A stretch of DNA of 64,000 bases from the NCBI RefSeq assembly GCF_014202975.1, contig NZ_JACHHZ010000002.1, positions 434,001 to 498,000 on the forward strand, written 5' to 3'. Within the stretch, counting starts at the first letter, position 1; every line of letters begins with the position of its first letter. Origin of the DNA: Povalibacter uvarum (GTDB lineage Bacteria; Pseudomonadota; Gammaproteobacteria; Steroidobacterales; Steroidobacteraceae). The notes under the pieces were generated by a model. The model ran no database searches and was not told the origin of the DNA. It worked only from the letters and a program-made list of their open reading frames with translations. This document shows, piece by piece, positions 25,941-34,992 of the stretch. The translations under genes and the position numbers were made by a program.

Positions 25941-26462
25941 CTAGCCCACGATCTTCGCGACCCGCGTCCCCATGCGCATCAGCTTGAGCAGCGTGGGGCG
26001 CGGCATGCTGCGGATCTGGTCGTACCACCCGGTCATCTCTTCGAGAAATTCGAGCATGGTCGCGATACGCTCCTTCACCTGGTCGGGCGTTTCGGTATCA
26101 CGCTTTGCTTCCTGCGCGCAGTCGCGCAGCATCTGCACCGTCGGATCGATCTCGCGGCGCTTGCGGCCATCCATGATGGTGGTCAGCACTTCCCAGATAT
26201 CCTTGCGGGCCAGGAAATAGTCGCGGCGATCGCCGATGACGTGGGTAATGCTGACGAGGTCCCAGGTCTGCAGTTCCTTGAGACTCACGCTGACGTTCGA
26301 GCGGGCGATCGCAAGGGTCTCGGCGATGCCGTCGGCGGTCAGCGGTTCCGGGGACAGAAACAGCAATGCATGAATCTGTGCGACCGAGCGGCTGACGCCC
26401 CAGCGGCTCCCCATCTCGCCCCAATGCAGGACGCAGCGCTGAATGGTGGGGGTGAGCTTCAT
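25941..26462 (-). CDS. GbsR/MarR-type transcriptional regulator
   Basis: A 173-residue protein. The winged-helix region spans about residues 25-90 (RSVAQIHALLFLSPEPLTAD, ETLAIARSNVSVSLKELQTW, VIGDRRDYFLARKDIWE), followed by a helical C-terminus (QVKERIATMLEFLEEMTGWY). This is the GbsR family, whose founding member represses choline/glycine-betaine genes in Bacillus. Here the effector is unknown and no betaine genes are adjacent. Matching dyads lie 23 bp upstream of its start and upstream of the DUF4166 gene, indicating autoregulation plus control of that operon. Confidence 0.85.
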   Translation of the reverse strand: MKLTPTIQRCVLHWGEMGSRWGVSRSVAQIHALLFLSPEPLTADGIAETLAIARSNVSVSLKELQTWDLVSITHVIGDRRDYFLARKDIWEVLTTIMDGRKRREIDPTVQMLRDCAQEAKRDTETPDQVKERIATMLEFLEEMTGWYDQIRSMPRPTLLKLMRMGTRVAKIVG

Positions 26463-26484
26463 GAGTGGTCTGGAAAAACGGTTA

Positions 26485-26502
26485 TTTCAGGAATGTCTGA
26501 AA
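26485..26502. promoter_or_regulatory. Candidate GbsR operator 2 (TTTCAG-N6-CTGAAA)
   Basis: This dyad is identical in both arms to operator 1 and differs only within the 6-bp spacer. It lies 23 bp upstream of the regulator ATG and 50 bp upstream of the divergent SDR gene, so it could govern both. Confidence 0.75.
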
Positions 26503-26551
26503 TTTACGGAAAGAGTGGGATGACTGTCAATGCGCGCAGTGCGTACCCGGC

Positions 26552-27454
26552 ATGACTAGCGGCCGGCCTCATTCGCTGATCGTTGGATGCGGCTACGTGG
26601 GCGAGCGCCTGGCGCGAAAACTGTCGGCCGTACATGACATAACGGCGGTCGTCCGGTCGTCCGATCGCGCCGCCGAACTCAATGCGGCCGGCATTGCGAC
26701 GGTCGCTGTGGACCTCGACCGCGTGCGCCTGGGCGCGTGGATCCCCGAGAAACTGGAGCAGGCCGCGATTTTCTATCTCGCCCCGCCTCCTCCCGCCGGA
26801 GAGAGCGACCTGCGGCTCGATCGTTTCCTGCAACTCGCGACAGTGCCGCCGCGCGCATTCGTCTACATGAGCACGACGGGCGTCTATGGCGATACCGACG
26901 GCGCACCCGTCGACGAAAGCAGCCTGATCCAGCCGCTAACGGATCGCGCGCGACGCAGAGTGAGCGCTGAAGAAATGACTCGCGTCTGGTGCACGGAGCG
27001 GCGCGTGCGGCGAATCGTCCTACGGGTGCCAGGGATCTACGGTCCCGGGCGCCTGCCGCTCGAAAGATTGCGCAAGCGCGAGCCGACGTTGCATCCCGAC
27101 GATGCGGGGATCAGCAATCGCATCCACGTCGACGATCTGGTTGCCGCCTGCGTCGCGGCTGCCTTGAACACGGAGGCGCGCGGCGTCTACAACATCACCG
27201 ACGGCAACTCCTGCAGCGCCACGGACTTCCTCGATCGCGTCTCCGCGTTGGCCGGCTTGCCGCAAGCACCGCGGGTCTCGATGGATGAAGCGCAACTGAC
27301 CTTCAGCCCCGAGCGGCTGTCATTCCTGCACGAATCCCGTCGCGTGAGCAACGAGCGGATGCTGAAGCATCTGGGCGTGCAGTTGCGCTACGGGAATATC
27401 GACGAAGGAATCCGGCAGAGCCTGGAGGAAGAAAAGGCGCCCGCGCGGGAATGA
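26552..27454 (+). CDS. YeeZ-like SDR family NAD(P)-binding protein
   Basis: A 300-residue extended SDR. The N-terminal SLIVGCGYVGERLARKLSA has the GxGYxG nucleotide motif of the YeeZ type. VYMSTTGVYGDTDG and a later RVPGIYGPGRLPLERL follow, with RIHVDDLVAACVAAAL near residue 190. It lacks an obvious YxxxK in the usual place, as in several YeeZ-like proteins. Substrate is unknown. It diverges from the GbsR-like regulator and shares the intergenic operator. Its 3' end is convergent with the ParA-like gene across a REP element. Confidence 0.75.
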   Translation: MTSGRPHSLIVGCGYVGERLARKLSAVHDITAVVRSSDRAAELNAAGIATVAVDLDRVRLGAWIPEKLEQAAIFYLAPPPPAGESDLRLDRFLQLATVPPRAFVYMSTTGVYGDTDGAPVDESSLIQPLTDRARRRVSAEEMTRVWCTERRVRRIVLRVPGIYGPGRLPLERLRKREPTLHPDDAGISNRIHVDDLVAACVAAALNTEARGVYNITDGNSCSATDFLDRVSALAGLPQAPRVSMDEAQLTFSPERLSFLHESRRVSNERMLKHLGVQLRYGNIDEGIRQSLEEEKAPARE

Positions 27455-27467
27455 GGCGGAAGGTCAG

Positions 27468-27540
27468 CGTCACACCCGCGAACGCGGGTGTCCATCTGAT
27501 CGGCCACGGGAATGGATTCCCGCCTGCGCGGGAATGACGA
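27468..27540. repeat. REP-like hairpin pair at convergent gene ends
   Basis: Two imperfect hairpins, each based on an inverted CCCGCG...CGCGGG stem. One is flanked by CGTCACA/TGTCCAT (27468-27495), the other by TGGATT/AATGACGA (27513-27540). The pair separates the SDR and ParA-like genes, which end towards each other. The same family recurs at 35789, 43047-43180, 56847 and 61600. Confidence 0.85.
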
Positions 27541-27547
27541 GAACTTT

Positions 27548-28189
27548 CTAACCCGGCTGACTGCGCTTGCTTCCCAACCATTTGGTGATCGGTGCCCACT
27601 GCTCCCAGTCGGGCCGGGCCAGGTACTCAGGCAGCTCGAAAATCCCCATGCCGCGCTGGAAAGCGCGCAGGTAGTTGGTCGACTGCCGCAGCGAAGCGAG
27701 ATACGGCACTTTCAGTTTGCCGAGATATGTATCGAGCTCTTCGAACATGAGGGTGTTCTCTCGGACGCGATTCGCAACGACCGCGAGCCGCGCCTGTTCG
27801 CGCTGAACTTTCCCCAGCTCGAGCAGCTCGCCCATGAAATGCGCGCACGCCTTCATGTCGATCGGCGACGGCATCACCGGCACGAGGATCGTTTCGGCAC
27901 GACGCACGAGCTCGTTCATCTCTGATCCGTGAGTCCGGGCAGGCGCGTCGATGACGAGCACTTCGGTGTCCCGGGCAACGCCGCGTACGCCGTCGTCGTA
28001 CGCCGGTACGCCCGTGATCTTCGGCAGATCGTCCGGACGCATCGCAAGCCAGTCGAGGCTCGTGCGCTGCGGGTCGTAGTCGGCGATCGCGACCTTGTAT
28101 CCCTCGCCGGCAAACCAGGCAGCGACGTTCGTGGCGAGCGTGCTCTTGCCGCAGCCCCCCTTCGAATTCATAACCATCACATGGCGCAT
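27548..28189 (-). CDS. Orphan ParA/MinD-family ATPase
   Basis: A 213-residue protein with the deviant Walker A motif MVMNSKGGCGKSTLATNVAA, the switch-like ADYDPQRTSLDWL and the Walker B-like VLVIDAPART. It is a short ParA without an N-terminal DNA-binding domain and has no parB beside it. Such orphans position varied cargoes (chemoreceptor arrays, storage granules, carboxysomes) or are chromosomal remnants. The cargo cannot be inferred from the neighbours. Confidence 0.85.
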   Translation of the reverse strand: MRHVMVMNSKGGCGKSTLATNVAAWFAGEGYKVAIADYDPQRTSLDWLAMRPDDLPKITGVPAYDDGVRGVARDTEVLVIDAPARTHGSEMNELVRRAETILVPVMPSPIDMKACAHFMGELLELGKVQREQARLAVVANRVRENTLMFEELDTYLGKLKVPYLASLRQSTNYLRAFQRGMGIFELPEYLARPDWEQWAPITKWLGSKRSQPG

Positions 28190-28311
28190 GAAATCCTCGC
28201 TTCGCGATCGGCAGGCGATGTCTTTGTGGGCGGTTGTTATTGTTCAAAGAGCCTTTTTCCGCCGGCTACGTTAAGGTGACGCCGTGGAAATGTCCACGCA
28301 GGAGACCCGTC

Positions 28312-28743
28312 ATGGCCTTCGCGAATCCGCCGCCCGGCGACATCGCAGCCCTGCTTCGCGCCGCTCGCACGATCGCAGTCGTCGGCCTCTCGGATAACCC
28401 GCAACGCCCCAGCTACGAAGTGGCCTCCACGCTTCTCGACTACGGTTACCGCATCATCCCGGTCAATCCCGCGCTCGCCGTCTGGGAAGGCATTCGGGCG
28501 GTCCCCGACCTCGACCATCTGTCGGATGCGCTCGGTCCTGGCGAACAGGTCGACATCGTCGATGTCTTCAGGCAACCACAGCACGTGCCGCAAGTGGTCG
28601 ACGACTGCATTCGCCTTGGTCTTCCCGCGCTATGGCTGCAGCTCGGTGTGATCGATGAGAAGGCAGCGGAGCGTGCTCGTACTGCTGGCATCGCCGTCGT
28701 GATGGACAAGTGCATCAAGGTGGAGAGGATGAGGATGGGGTGA
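28312..28743 (+). CDS. CoA-binding protein (YccU-like)
   Basis: A 143-residue CoA_binding_2 domain protein. TIAVVGLSDNPQRPSYEVAS forms the Rossmann turn, and YRIIPVNPALAVWEGI, QVDIVDVFRQPQHVP and GLPALWLQLGVIDEKAAERA follow. The ATG at 28312 has GGAG 7 nt upstream, which removes an N-terminal extension. Single-domain homologues such as YccU bind CoA but have no settled function. It is divergent from the ParA-like gene and 15 bp upstream of dapF. Confidence 0.85.
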   Translation: MAFANPPPGDIAALLRAARTIAVVGLSDNPQRPSYEVASTLLDYGYRIIPVNPALAVWEGIRAVPDLDHLSDALGPGEQVDIVDVFRQPQHVPQVVDDCIRLGLPALWLQLGVIDEKAAERARTAGIAVVMDKCIKVERMRMG

Positions 28744-28758
28744 TGCTATTCTTCCCCC

Positions 28759-29583
28759 ATGCTTCTGCGCTTCACCAAAATGCATGGCCTCGGAAACGAC
28801 TTCATCGTTTTCGATGCGCCCTCCGATGATGCAGTCCCCGATGGCGCGGCACTGAAACAGCTGGCCGACCGCCGCACCGGGATCGGTTTCGATCAGGCGC
28901 TCGTCCTGCTCCCGCCGCGCGCGAAGGACACAGACGTCTACTACCGGATCTTCAACGCCGACGGTTCCGAAGTAGAACAGTGCGGCAATGGCGCACGCTG
29001 CGTCGGGAAGCTCGTGGCCGAGAAGCTGGCACGACAGGATCTGCACATGGACAGCCTCGGCGGCCGCGTCGATGTGCAGTTGCGGAAAGACGGACTCGTC
29101 TCCGTGGACATGGGCATTCCGGATTTCACGCCCGCCGCGGTCGGCTTCGACGCGACTCGGGAAGCGGATGTCTATCCGTTGCGTGTCGGCGAATCGGAAC
29201 TGCAGATCAGCGCAGTCTCGATGGGCAACCCGCATGCAGTGATGCGCGTGCCGTCGGTGAGCGAAGCGCCCGTGGACACGCTCGGTCCGGCGGTAGAGAA
29301 TCACCCGCGTTTCGCGAACCGGACCAACGTCGGGTTCCTGGAAGTCGTGAGCCGCACGCACATTCGCCTACGGGTGTTCGAGCGCGGCGTCGGAGAGACG
29401 CTCGCTTGCGGTACAGGTGCCTGCGCCGCCGTCGCTGTCGGACGCAGACTCGGTCTGCTCGATGAAGAGGTGACGGTCGATGCGCTCGGCGGACGACTGG
29501 TGATCCGCTGGCCCGGCCCGGGTGAGCATCTATGGATGACGGGCCCGGCGATCACGGTATTCGAAGGGACAGTGACGCTTTGA
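28759..29583 (+). CDS. dapF: Diaminopimelate epimerase
   Basis: A 274-residue enzyme. FTKMHGLGNDFIVFDA is the family signature start; the two catalytic cysteines are in EQCGNGARC and ACGTGACAAVAVG. GIGFDQALVL, MGNPHAVMRV and RTNVGFLEVVSR are further conserved segments. It converts LL- to meso-diaminopimelate for lysine and peptidoglycan. It begins the conserved gammaproteobacterial run dapF-DUF484-xerC. Confidence 0.95.
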   Translation: MLLRFTKMHGLGNDFIVFDAPSDDAVPDGAALKQLADRRTGIGFDQALVLLPPRAKDTDVYYRIFNADGSEVEQCGNGARCVGKLVAEKLARQDLHMDSLGGRVDVQLRKDGLVSVDMGIPDFTPAAVGFDATREADVYPLRVGESELQISAVSMGNPHAVMRVPSVSEAPVDTLGPAVENHPRFANRTNVGFLEVVSRTHIRLRVFERGVGETLACGTGACAAVAVGRRLGLLDEEVTVDALGGRLVIRWPGPGEHLWMTGPAITVFEGTVTL

Positions 29584-29695
29584 AAAGGGCCGGTCCGCCG
29601 TTGGCGGTTGACCGCCCGAAGAACCTGGCCGAGCGACGATTCTATTCAGGCCGGCAGCGGCCAACTGGCGACGGGGAACCCGTTCACGAGGTGCC

Positions 29696-30400
29696 ATGAG
29701 CAAGCAAACAGTCCGCGGTGTCGAAGTCGACTCCCTCCCCGAGGAAGTCATTGCGGAGTATCTCCAGCACAACCCGGATTTCTTTGAGCGCCACTCCGGC
29801 CTCCTCGGCCGACTCAAGCTGCCTCACGGCAAAGGCGGATCGACGGTCTCGCTGGTCGAACGACAGGTATCGGTCCTGCGCGAGAAGCACGACAAGCTCG
29901 AATCGCACCTGCATGACCTCATCGCCGTCGCGCGCGACAACGACTCGCTCGCCGACAAGATCCACAAGCTTTCGCGACGCCTGATCCGGGCCCGCAATGC
30001 AGCGGGCGTCATCGACGCGCTCGAGTCCTCCCTGCGCGAAGACTTCGGCGCCTCCGAATGGCTGATCGTCCTGGCGCCCTCGGCCGAATCCGGGTTGCAT
30101 GGCGTCACGAGCCGCCACCTTCGCGTCGTCGATCCGACCGCGGCCGAACTGAAAATGTTCGAAACGCTCTTCGCGTCGGGCAAGCCGCGCTGCGGCCAGA
30201 TCCGCGACAGCCAGCGCGACTTCCTGTTCGGCACCGGCAGCGTGGAGATCGGCTCCGCGGCGCTGGTTCCGCTGGGCCCGCAAACATCCGCGGGCCTGCT
30301 CGCGATCGGCAGCCCGGACACGGATCGCTTCCATCCCGGGATGAGCACCGAATTCCTTGCACGGATCGGCGATCTCGTCAGCGAAGCGGTGGGAGCGTAG
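29696..30400 (+). CDS. DUF484 family protein
   Basis: A 234-residue protein. The N-terminal VIAEYLQHNPDFFERHSGLL and LKLPHGKGGSTVSLVERQV are DUF484 signatures; a coiled coil precedes a GAF-like domain from about residue 105. DUF484 genes lie between dapF and xerC throughout gammaproteobacteria, but the role is unknown. The 112-bp gap before it contains a short degenerate copy of the GCGGTTG repeat word near 29600. Confidence 0.9.
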   Translation: MSKQTVRGVEVDSLPEEVIAEYLQHNPDFFERHSGLLGRLKLPHGKGGSTVSLVERQVSVLREKHDKLESHLHDLIAVARDNDSLADKIHKLSRRLIRARNAAGVIDALESSLREDFGASEWLIVLAPSAESGLHGVTSRHLRVVDPTAAELKMFETLFASGKPRCGQIRDSQRDFLFGTGSVEIGSAALVPLGPQTSAGLLAIGSPDTDRFHPGMSTEFLARIGDLVSEAVGA

Positions 30401-30445
30401 TCGCTCGCTGGCAGCGAGCGACGGCCAGCCAGCTGGCCTCCTCTC

Positions 30446-31348
30446 ATGCTCGATTCCGCTCTCGCCTGGCTTCCCCGCTTCCTGACGCATCTTTCGTCCG
30501 AGCGTCGTCTCTCGTCGCACACGGACGTCAACTATCGTCGCGATCTCGAGCTGTTCGCGCAGTACTGCACGAAGAACGGCATCGACGACTGGGTGCGCGT
30601 CGACAGTCAGCACGTCCGGACCTTCGCCGCCAGTGAGTTCCGTCGCGGCCAGTCACCGCGAACGATCCAGCGCCGCTTGTCGGCCCTGCGCAGCTTCTGC
30701 AATTTCCTGCTGCGCGAATCCGTGCTGAAGTCGAACCCCGCGAGCGAAGTTCAGGCGCCCAAAGCGCGCAAACGTCTTCCGCAGACGGTGGACGCGGATC
30801 AGATGGCGCGCCTGCTCACCTTCCGAACGGATGACGAGCTGAGCGTCCGCGACAAGGCGATCATGGAGTTGTTCTACTCGTCGGGACTGCGCTTGTCCGA
30901 GCTCGTCGGACTCGACCTCGCCGACGTCGATCTGCGCGACCGCACCGTTCGGGTCACCGGCAAGGGCAACAAGACCCGCATGGTTCCCGTGGGTCGATAC
31001 GCTGTGCAGGCGATCACCATCTGGCTCGGTGAACGCAGCGCGCTTGCCGCACCTGGCGAAGCGGCGATGTTCGTCTCTCAACGCGGCGGGCGCCTGCAAC
31101 AACGTTCCATCCAGGTCCGCATCGAGCGCTGGGCGAAGCGCCAGGGCCTGGGCATTCATATGCACCCGCACATGTTCCGGCACTCCTTCGCGACCCATCT
31201 GCTCGAATCGAGCCAGGATCTGCGCGCCGTGCAGGAATTGCTCGGTCACGCCAATATTTCGACGACGCAGGTGTACACGCACCTTGATTTCCAGCATCTA
31301 GCCAAAATCTACGATCAGGCTCATCCGCGCGCGCGGCGTAAATCTTAA
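30446..31348 (+). CDS. xerC: Site-specific tyrosine recombinase XerC
   Basis: A 300-residue recombinase with an N-terminal SAM-like domain (FLTHLSSERRLSSHTDVNYR). The catalytic set is visible: Arg in YSSGLRLSELVGL, Lys in TGKGNKTRMVPVG, HxxR in HMFRHSFATHLLE, His in LGHANISTTQ and the nucleophile Tyr in VYTHLDF. With XerD it resolves chromosome dimers at dif. The dapF-DUF484-xerC neighbourhood shows it is the housekeeping XerC and not a mobile-element integrase. Confidence 0.95.
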   Translation: MLDSALAWLPRFLTHLSSERRLSSHTDVNYRRDLELFAQYCTKNGIDDWVRVDSQHVRTFAASEFRRGQSPRTIQRRLSALRSFCNFLLRESVLKSNPASEVQAPKARKRLPQTVDADQMARLLTFRTDDELSVRDKAIMELFYSSGLRLSELVGLDLADVDLRDRTVRVTGKGNKTRMVPVGRYAVQAITIWLGERSALAAPGEAAMFVSQRGGRLQQRSIQVRIERWAKRQGLGIHMHPHMFRHSFATHLLESSQDLRAVQELLGHANISTTQVYTHLDFQHLAKIYDQAHPRARRKS

Positions 31349-31351
31349 GAG

Positions 31352-31460
31352 TTTCACGCGGAGAGCAAGGAGAGCACGGAGGCAGAGATCGGAAATCAAG
31401 GATTCTGTCAGGCTTCCTTCTGCTCTAATCTGCGTGAACTCCGTGTAAAACCTCTGGCTC
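31352..31460. repeat. Degenerate inverted repeat with CACGCGGAG words (xerC-hslV gap)
   Basis: The left part reads TTTCACGCGGAG, then AGCACGGAGG; the right part has CTGCGTGAACTCCGTGTAAA, which is roughly its inverse. The layout resembles decayed ends of the GxxExxY type of element, but no gene remains between them. Similarity is partial, so the grouping is tentative. Confidence 0.4.
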
Positions 31461-31463
31461 CTC

Positions 31464-32021
31464 ATGAACCAATTCGAAGGCACAACGATTCTTTCGGTCC
31501 GTCGCGGCGGCACAGTGGTCATCGGCGGCGACGGACAAGTGTCGCTCGGTAACACTGTGATGAAGGGCAACGCCCGCAAGGTGCGGCGGCTGCACGAAGG
31601 CAAGGTGCTCGCCGGATTCGCTGGCGGAACCGCCGATGCCTTCACGCTCTTCGAGCGCTTCGAAGCGAAACTTCAGCAATACGGGAATCTGACTCGCGGT
31701 GCGATCGAGCTCGCAAAGGACTGGCGTTCTGATCGGAGCCTGCGCCGGCTCGAAGCACTGCTCTGCGTCGCCGACACCAAGAGCTCGTTCATCATCTCCG
31801 GCAACGGCGATGTCATCGAACCCGAGGACGACATCATGGCCATCGGCTCCGGCGGCTCTTACGCCCTCTCCGCGGCACGCGCCCTGATGCAGAACACGGA
31901 ACTCGACGCACGCAATGTCGTCGAAAAATCTCTGAACATTGCGGCGGACATCTGCATCTATACAAACAGAAATCTCACGATCGAAGAGCTTTCGGAGAAG
32001 CGGTTAGCGGTTGGCGGTTAG
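31464..32021 (+). CDS. hslV: ATP-dependent protease peptidase subunit HslV
   Basis: A 185-residue peptidase. The propeptide MNQFEG precedes [10 protein letters not shown], so Thr7 would become the N-terminal catalytic threonine. [36 protein letters not shown] and [14 protein letters not shown] are conserved. HslV forms a double hexameric proteolytic core driven by HslU. The natural end is expected near TIEELSEK; the last six residues (RLAVGG) and the TAG stop are supplied by a heptamer repeat. Confidence 0.95.
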   Translation: MNQFEGTTILSVRRGGTVVIGGDGQVSLGNTVMKGNARKVRRLHEGKVLAGFAGGTADAFTLFERFEAKLQQYGNLTRGAIELAKDWRSDRSLRRLEALLCVADTKSSFIISGNGDVIEPEDDIMAIGSGGSYALSAARALMQNTELDARNVVEKSLNIAADICIYTNRNLTIEELSEKRLAVGG

Positions 32022-32108
32022 CGGTTGGTTCAGAACAGAACTGCCGAACCGGAACGATGCCCCTGATTTCTTCTGACGAACCGCTAACCGCCAACCGCCA
32101 ACCGCTTC
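31997..32108. repeat. Heptamer palindrome (GCGGTTG family) at the hslV-hslU junction
   Basis: The left arm 31997-32030 has tandem AGCGGTT/GGCGGTT units; the right arm 32079-32108 is the inverse (CCGCTAACCGCCAACC type units). The hslV stop codon lies in the left arm and hslU begins 9 bp after the right arm. The arrangement is the same as between algZ and algR. Confidence 0.93.
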
Positions 32109-32116
32109 TTCTTCCT

Positions 32117-33454
32117 ATGTCATCCATGACCCCCCGAGAAATCGTTCAAGAACTCGACAAGCACATCGTTGGACAGGGCGATGCCAAGCGCTCTGTTGCC
32201 ATCGCTTTGCGCAATCGATGGCGGCGCATGCAGGTGCCCGAAGCGCTGCGTTCCGAGATCACGCCGAAGAACATCCTCATGATCGGCCCGACCGGTGTCG
32301 GCAAGACCGAAATTGCACGACGGCTCGCGAAGCTTGCGCGCGCACCGTTCATCAAGGTTGAAGCCACGAAGTTCACCGAGGTCGGCTATGTCGGCCGCGA
32401 GGTCGACTCGATCATCAAGGACCTGATGGACGTCGCGGTGAAGATGACGCGCGAAGTCGAAGTCGAGAAAGTCCGGCACCGCGCGATGGATGCCGCGGAG
32501 GATCGGGTCCTGGACGCGTTGTTGCCGCGGCCGAAGTCGCTGGGCTTCGCGCCGGAACCCGAATCGCCGCCGCGGGATCAGGAGACGCGACAGAAATTCC
32601 GCAAGATGCTGCGTGAAGGCCAGCTCGATGATCGCGAGATCGAGATCGAAGTGCGTGCGCTGCCGATGGGTGTCGAAATCATGGCGCCGGCCGGCATGGA
32701 AGATCTCACGCAACAGCTGCAGGGCATGTTCGCCAATCTCGGCGGCAGCCGCACGAAGATGCGCAAGGTGAAAGTGCGCGAAGCCTTCAAGCTGCTGACC
32801 GACGAAGAAGCCGCGAGGATGATCAACGAGGAAGAGCTGAAGCTGCAGGCGCTGCAGAACGCCGAGCAGAACGGCATCGTCTTCATCGATGAGATCGACA
32901 AGATCGCGCGACGCCAGGAAACGCATGGCGCCGACGTGAGCCGCGAAGGCGTGCAGCGCGACCTGCTGCCGCTGGTCGAAGGCAGCACCGTGAGCACCAA
33001 GCACGGCATGGTGAAGACGGATCACATCCTGTTCATCGCGTCCGGCGCGTTCCACATGTCGAAGCCATCGGACCTGATTCCGGAGCTGCAGGGCCGCTTT
33101 CCGATTCGCGTCGAGCTGCAGGCGCTGAAGGTCGAAGATTTCATCCGCATCCTCACCGAGCCGGATGCCTCTCTCTGCACCCAGTACAAGGCATTGCTCG
33201 CAACGGAAGGCGTGAATCTCGACTTCGCCGACAGCGGCGTGCGCCGTCTCGCCGAAGTCGCCTTCCAGGTCAACGAACGCACGGAGAACATCGGTGCCCG
33301 CCGGCTGCACACCGTGCTCGAACGACTCCTCGAAACCCTCTCCTTCGACGCCGCCGATCGCAACGGCGCGAGCGTCACGGTCGATGCCACTTACGTCGAC
33401 AAGTATCTCGGCGAACTGGTGAAGGATGAGGATCTGACGAGGTACATTCTCTGA
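32117..33454 (+). CDS. hslU: ATP-dependent protease ATPase subunit HslU
   Basis: A 445-residue AAA+ unfoldase starting [20 protein letters not shown]. Walker A is [14 protein letters not shown], the pore motif GYVGREVD, Walker [14 protein letters not shown], and sensor 2 lies in [16 protein letters not shown]. The I-domain occupies about residues 110-230. The ATG at 32117 gives the family-standard N-terminus; the longer frame is only read-through of the repeat. It unfolds substrates for HslV. Confidence 0.95.
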   Translation: MSSMTPREIVQELDKHIVGQGDAKRSVAIALRNRWRRMQVPEALRSEITPKNILMIGPTGVGKTEIARRLAKLARAPFIKVEATKFTEVGYVGREVDSIIKDLMDVAVKMTREVEVEKVRHRAMDAAEDRVLDALLPRPKSLGFAPEPESPPRDQETRQKFRKMLREGQLDDREIEIEVRALPMGVEIMAPAGMEDLTQQLQGMFANLGGSRTKMRKVKVREAFKLLTDEEAARMINEEELKLQALQNAEQNGIVFIDEIDKIARRQETHGADVSREGVQRDLLPLVEGSTVSTKHGMVKTDHILFIASGAFHMSKPSDLIPELQGRFPIRVELQALKVEDFIRILTEPDASLCTQYKALLATEGVNLDFADSGVRRLAEVAFQVNERTENIGARRLHTVLERLLETLSFDAADRNGASVTVDATYVDKYLGELVKDEDLTRYIL

Positions 33455-33479
33455 GCAGGTAGCGACGAGCCAGGAATCC

Positions 33480-33848
33480 ATGCCCCACCCCACGTCCCTC
33501 AAGCTTCGCACCAAATCCCGCCTGCTCGAAGTCACCTTCGACGACGGTTCGTCGTTCGAACTACCCTTCGAGTATCTGCGTGTGTATTCGCCTTCAGCCG
33601 AGGTGCGTGGGCACGGACCGGGGCAGGAGACGTTGCAGGTGGGCAAGCATGAGGTCGGTATCAAGGCCGCGGAGCCGATTGGAAACTACGCGGTTCGCCT
33701 CGTGTTCGATGACGGCCACGACACCGGCCTTTACACGTGGAGCTATCTGCATGAGCTCGGTCGGGAGCGCGAGCAGAAGTGGGCGAATTATCTCGCGCGC
33801 CTGAAAGATCTTGGGATTCCCCATCCTACACCGGCTCCGCGCCGCTGA
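33480..33848 (+). CDS. DUF971 (GBBH-like N-terminal) domain protein
   Basis: A 122-residue protein: LKLRTKSRLLEVTFDDGSSF, LPFEYLRVYSPSAEVRGHG and YAVRLVFDDGHDTGLYTWSY are typical DUF971 segments, including the H-D-T-G-L-Y-x-W run. In gammaproteobacteria it sits directly after hslVU; homologues are linked to Fe-S proteins, but its role is unproven. It is convergent with the next gene, with two bases between stop codons. Confidence 0.88.
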   Translation: MPHPTSLKLRTKSRLLEVTFDDGSSFELPFEYLRVYSPSAEVRGHGPGQETLQVGKHEVGIKAAEPIGNYAVRLVFDDGHDTGLYTWSYLHELGREREQKWANYLARLKDLGIPHPTPAPRR

Positions 33849-33850
33849 AC

Positions 33851-34972
33851 CTACGGCGCTTCGATCGTCCACCGGATATTCAGTCCGCTGACCGCGGCGT
33901 CGAATTCATCCAGCGTCATCAGATCGAGACAAGGCGTAGCTCCAGCGCGAGTGAGCCGGCCGCTCATCAGTTTGCGCGCGATCACGATTGCGGCGATGCA
34001 TGGGATCTCGGGACCGTGACCTTCCAGCGCCGTGAGCATCCATCGCAGCCGCAGTTCGCGGCCCTCCGCGATTCCCTCGATATCCACGTGCATGCCACCG
34101 GCATCTGAGCCGAAAGGCAGAAGCCAGTCGCTCGCGTCACGCAGCCACTTCGCGGCCGGAGCCCAACTCTTGACGATGTGCCACCGCGCCAGCCACGACA
34201 TGAGCCAGAGTGGCCACTGAATCACCGCCAGTTCGAGGCCGGCGTGAAACCGCACGCGATCCTTCACGCTGTAGCGTTGCGGAAACAGGGACAGATCCGG
34301 GACATCGCAGTTCCCGAACCAGCGCCATCCGAGTTCCGGATAGAACACGCGATGCTGGTCCTGCCAGCCGTACACATCGCGCCACGCGCCTTTCTCCCAA
34401 CGCTTGAACGGCCTGCCGCAATAGCTCAGCACGGACTGCACCGTCGAGAGACCGCGCGGTGTCCGATTTCCGGGCGTGATGCCGATGGCGATGCTGTCGA
34501 TCGAATCGAAGCGGTCGCGAAATCGATCCACGACCGCGGCTGACAACGCCGGCACAGTGCTGGCGCCGCTGACCACGAGCACGCCACGCTCGCGGGCAGC
34601 GGCATCGAGTGCGCCGATGCCGCAGACGAACTCCCTTCCGTCGGCAAGATCAATGTAGTGGGCACGCGCTTCGATGCACGCCTGCGCGACTTCCCTTGAT
34701 TGGCCCTGGAAGGGACCGGCGGTGTGGATCACCAGATCGACGCGAAGCGCTGCCAGTCGGGCCGCAAGTTGTGGATCGTGCGTATCGAGGGCTATCCCTT
34801 GGAGTGTCGCCGCTTTGCCTCCCGGGCCGGCTGCGAACTCCCGCGCTCGACGCTCATCGCGGCCCGCGACGAGCAGATGACATTCCTCCATCGCCAGCGC
34901 CCTGACGATGCGTGCTCCAAAATTCCCGTACCCGCCGAGAACCAGAATTCGATAGGCCGGCTTCCCGGTCAT
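33851..34972 (-). CDS. Saccharopine-dehydrogenase-like NAD(P)-binding protein
   Basis: A 373-residue protein. [20 protein letters not shown] is a Rossmann motif; [20 protein letters not shown] and [12 protein letters not shown] belong to the saccharopine dehydrogenase NADP-binding family. A hydrophobic patch near residues 250-270 ([18 protein letters not shown]) hints at membrane association. Substrate is unknown. Its start is 20 bp from the divergent ubiE start, so promoters overlap. Confidence 0.75.
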   Translation of the reverse strand: MTGKPAYRILVLGGYGNFGARIVRALAMEECHLLVAGRDERRAREFAAGPGGKAATLQGIALDTHDPQLAARLAALRVDLVIHTAGPFQGQSREVAQACIEARAHYIDLADGREFVCGIGALDAAARERGVLVVSGASTVPALSAAVVDRFRDRFDSIDSIAIGITPGNRTPRGLSTVQSVLSYCGRPFKRWEKGAWRDVYGWQDQHRVFYPELGWRWFGNCDVPDLSLFPQRYSVKDRVRFHAGLELAVIQWPLWLMSWLARWHIVKSWAPAAKWLRDASDWLLPFGSDAGGMHVDIEGIAEGRELRLRWMLTALEGHGPEIPCIAAIVIARKLMSGRLTRAGATPCLDLMTLDEFDAAVSGLNIRWTIEAP

Positions 34973-34992
34973 GGCTACAATGCCCGTCTCTC

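Noticed and set aside
27548-28189. ParA-like gene as evidence of an integrated plasmid
   Set aside because: No parB, replication gene or compositional break; short orphan ParA proteins are common on chromosomes.
29584-29695. Possible riboswitch or small RNA between dapF and DUF484
   Set aside because: No recognisable aptamer; the gap only contains short GC-rich stems and a degenerate repeat word.
30446-31348. Tyrosine recombinase as an integrase of a genomic island
   Set aside because: Length, motifs and the dapF-DUF484-xerC-hslV context identify housekeeping XerC; no att repeats or foreign block nearby.
32120-33664. Minus-strand open frame of 514 codons over hslU and DUF971
   Set aside because: hslU on the plus strand has every AAA+ motif; the antisense frame has no motif and an unlikely composition.
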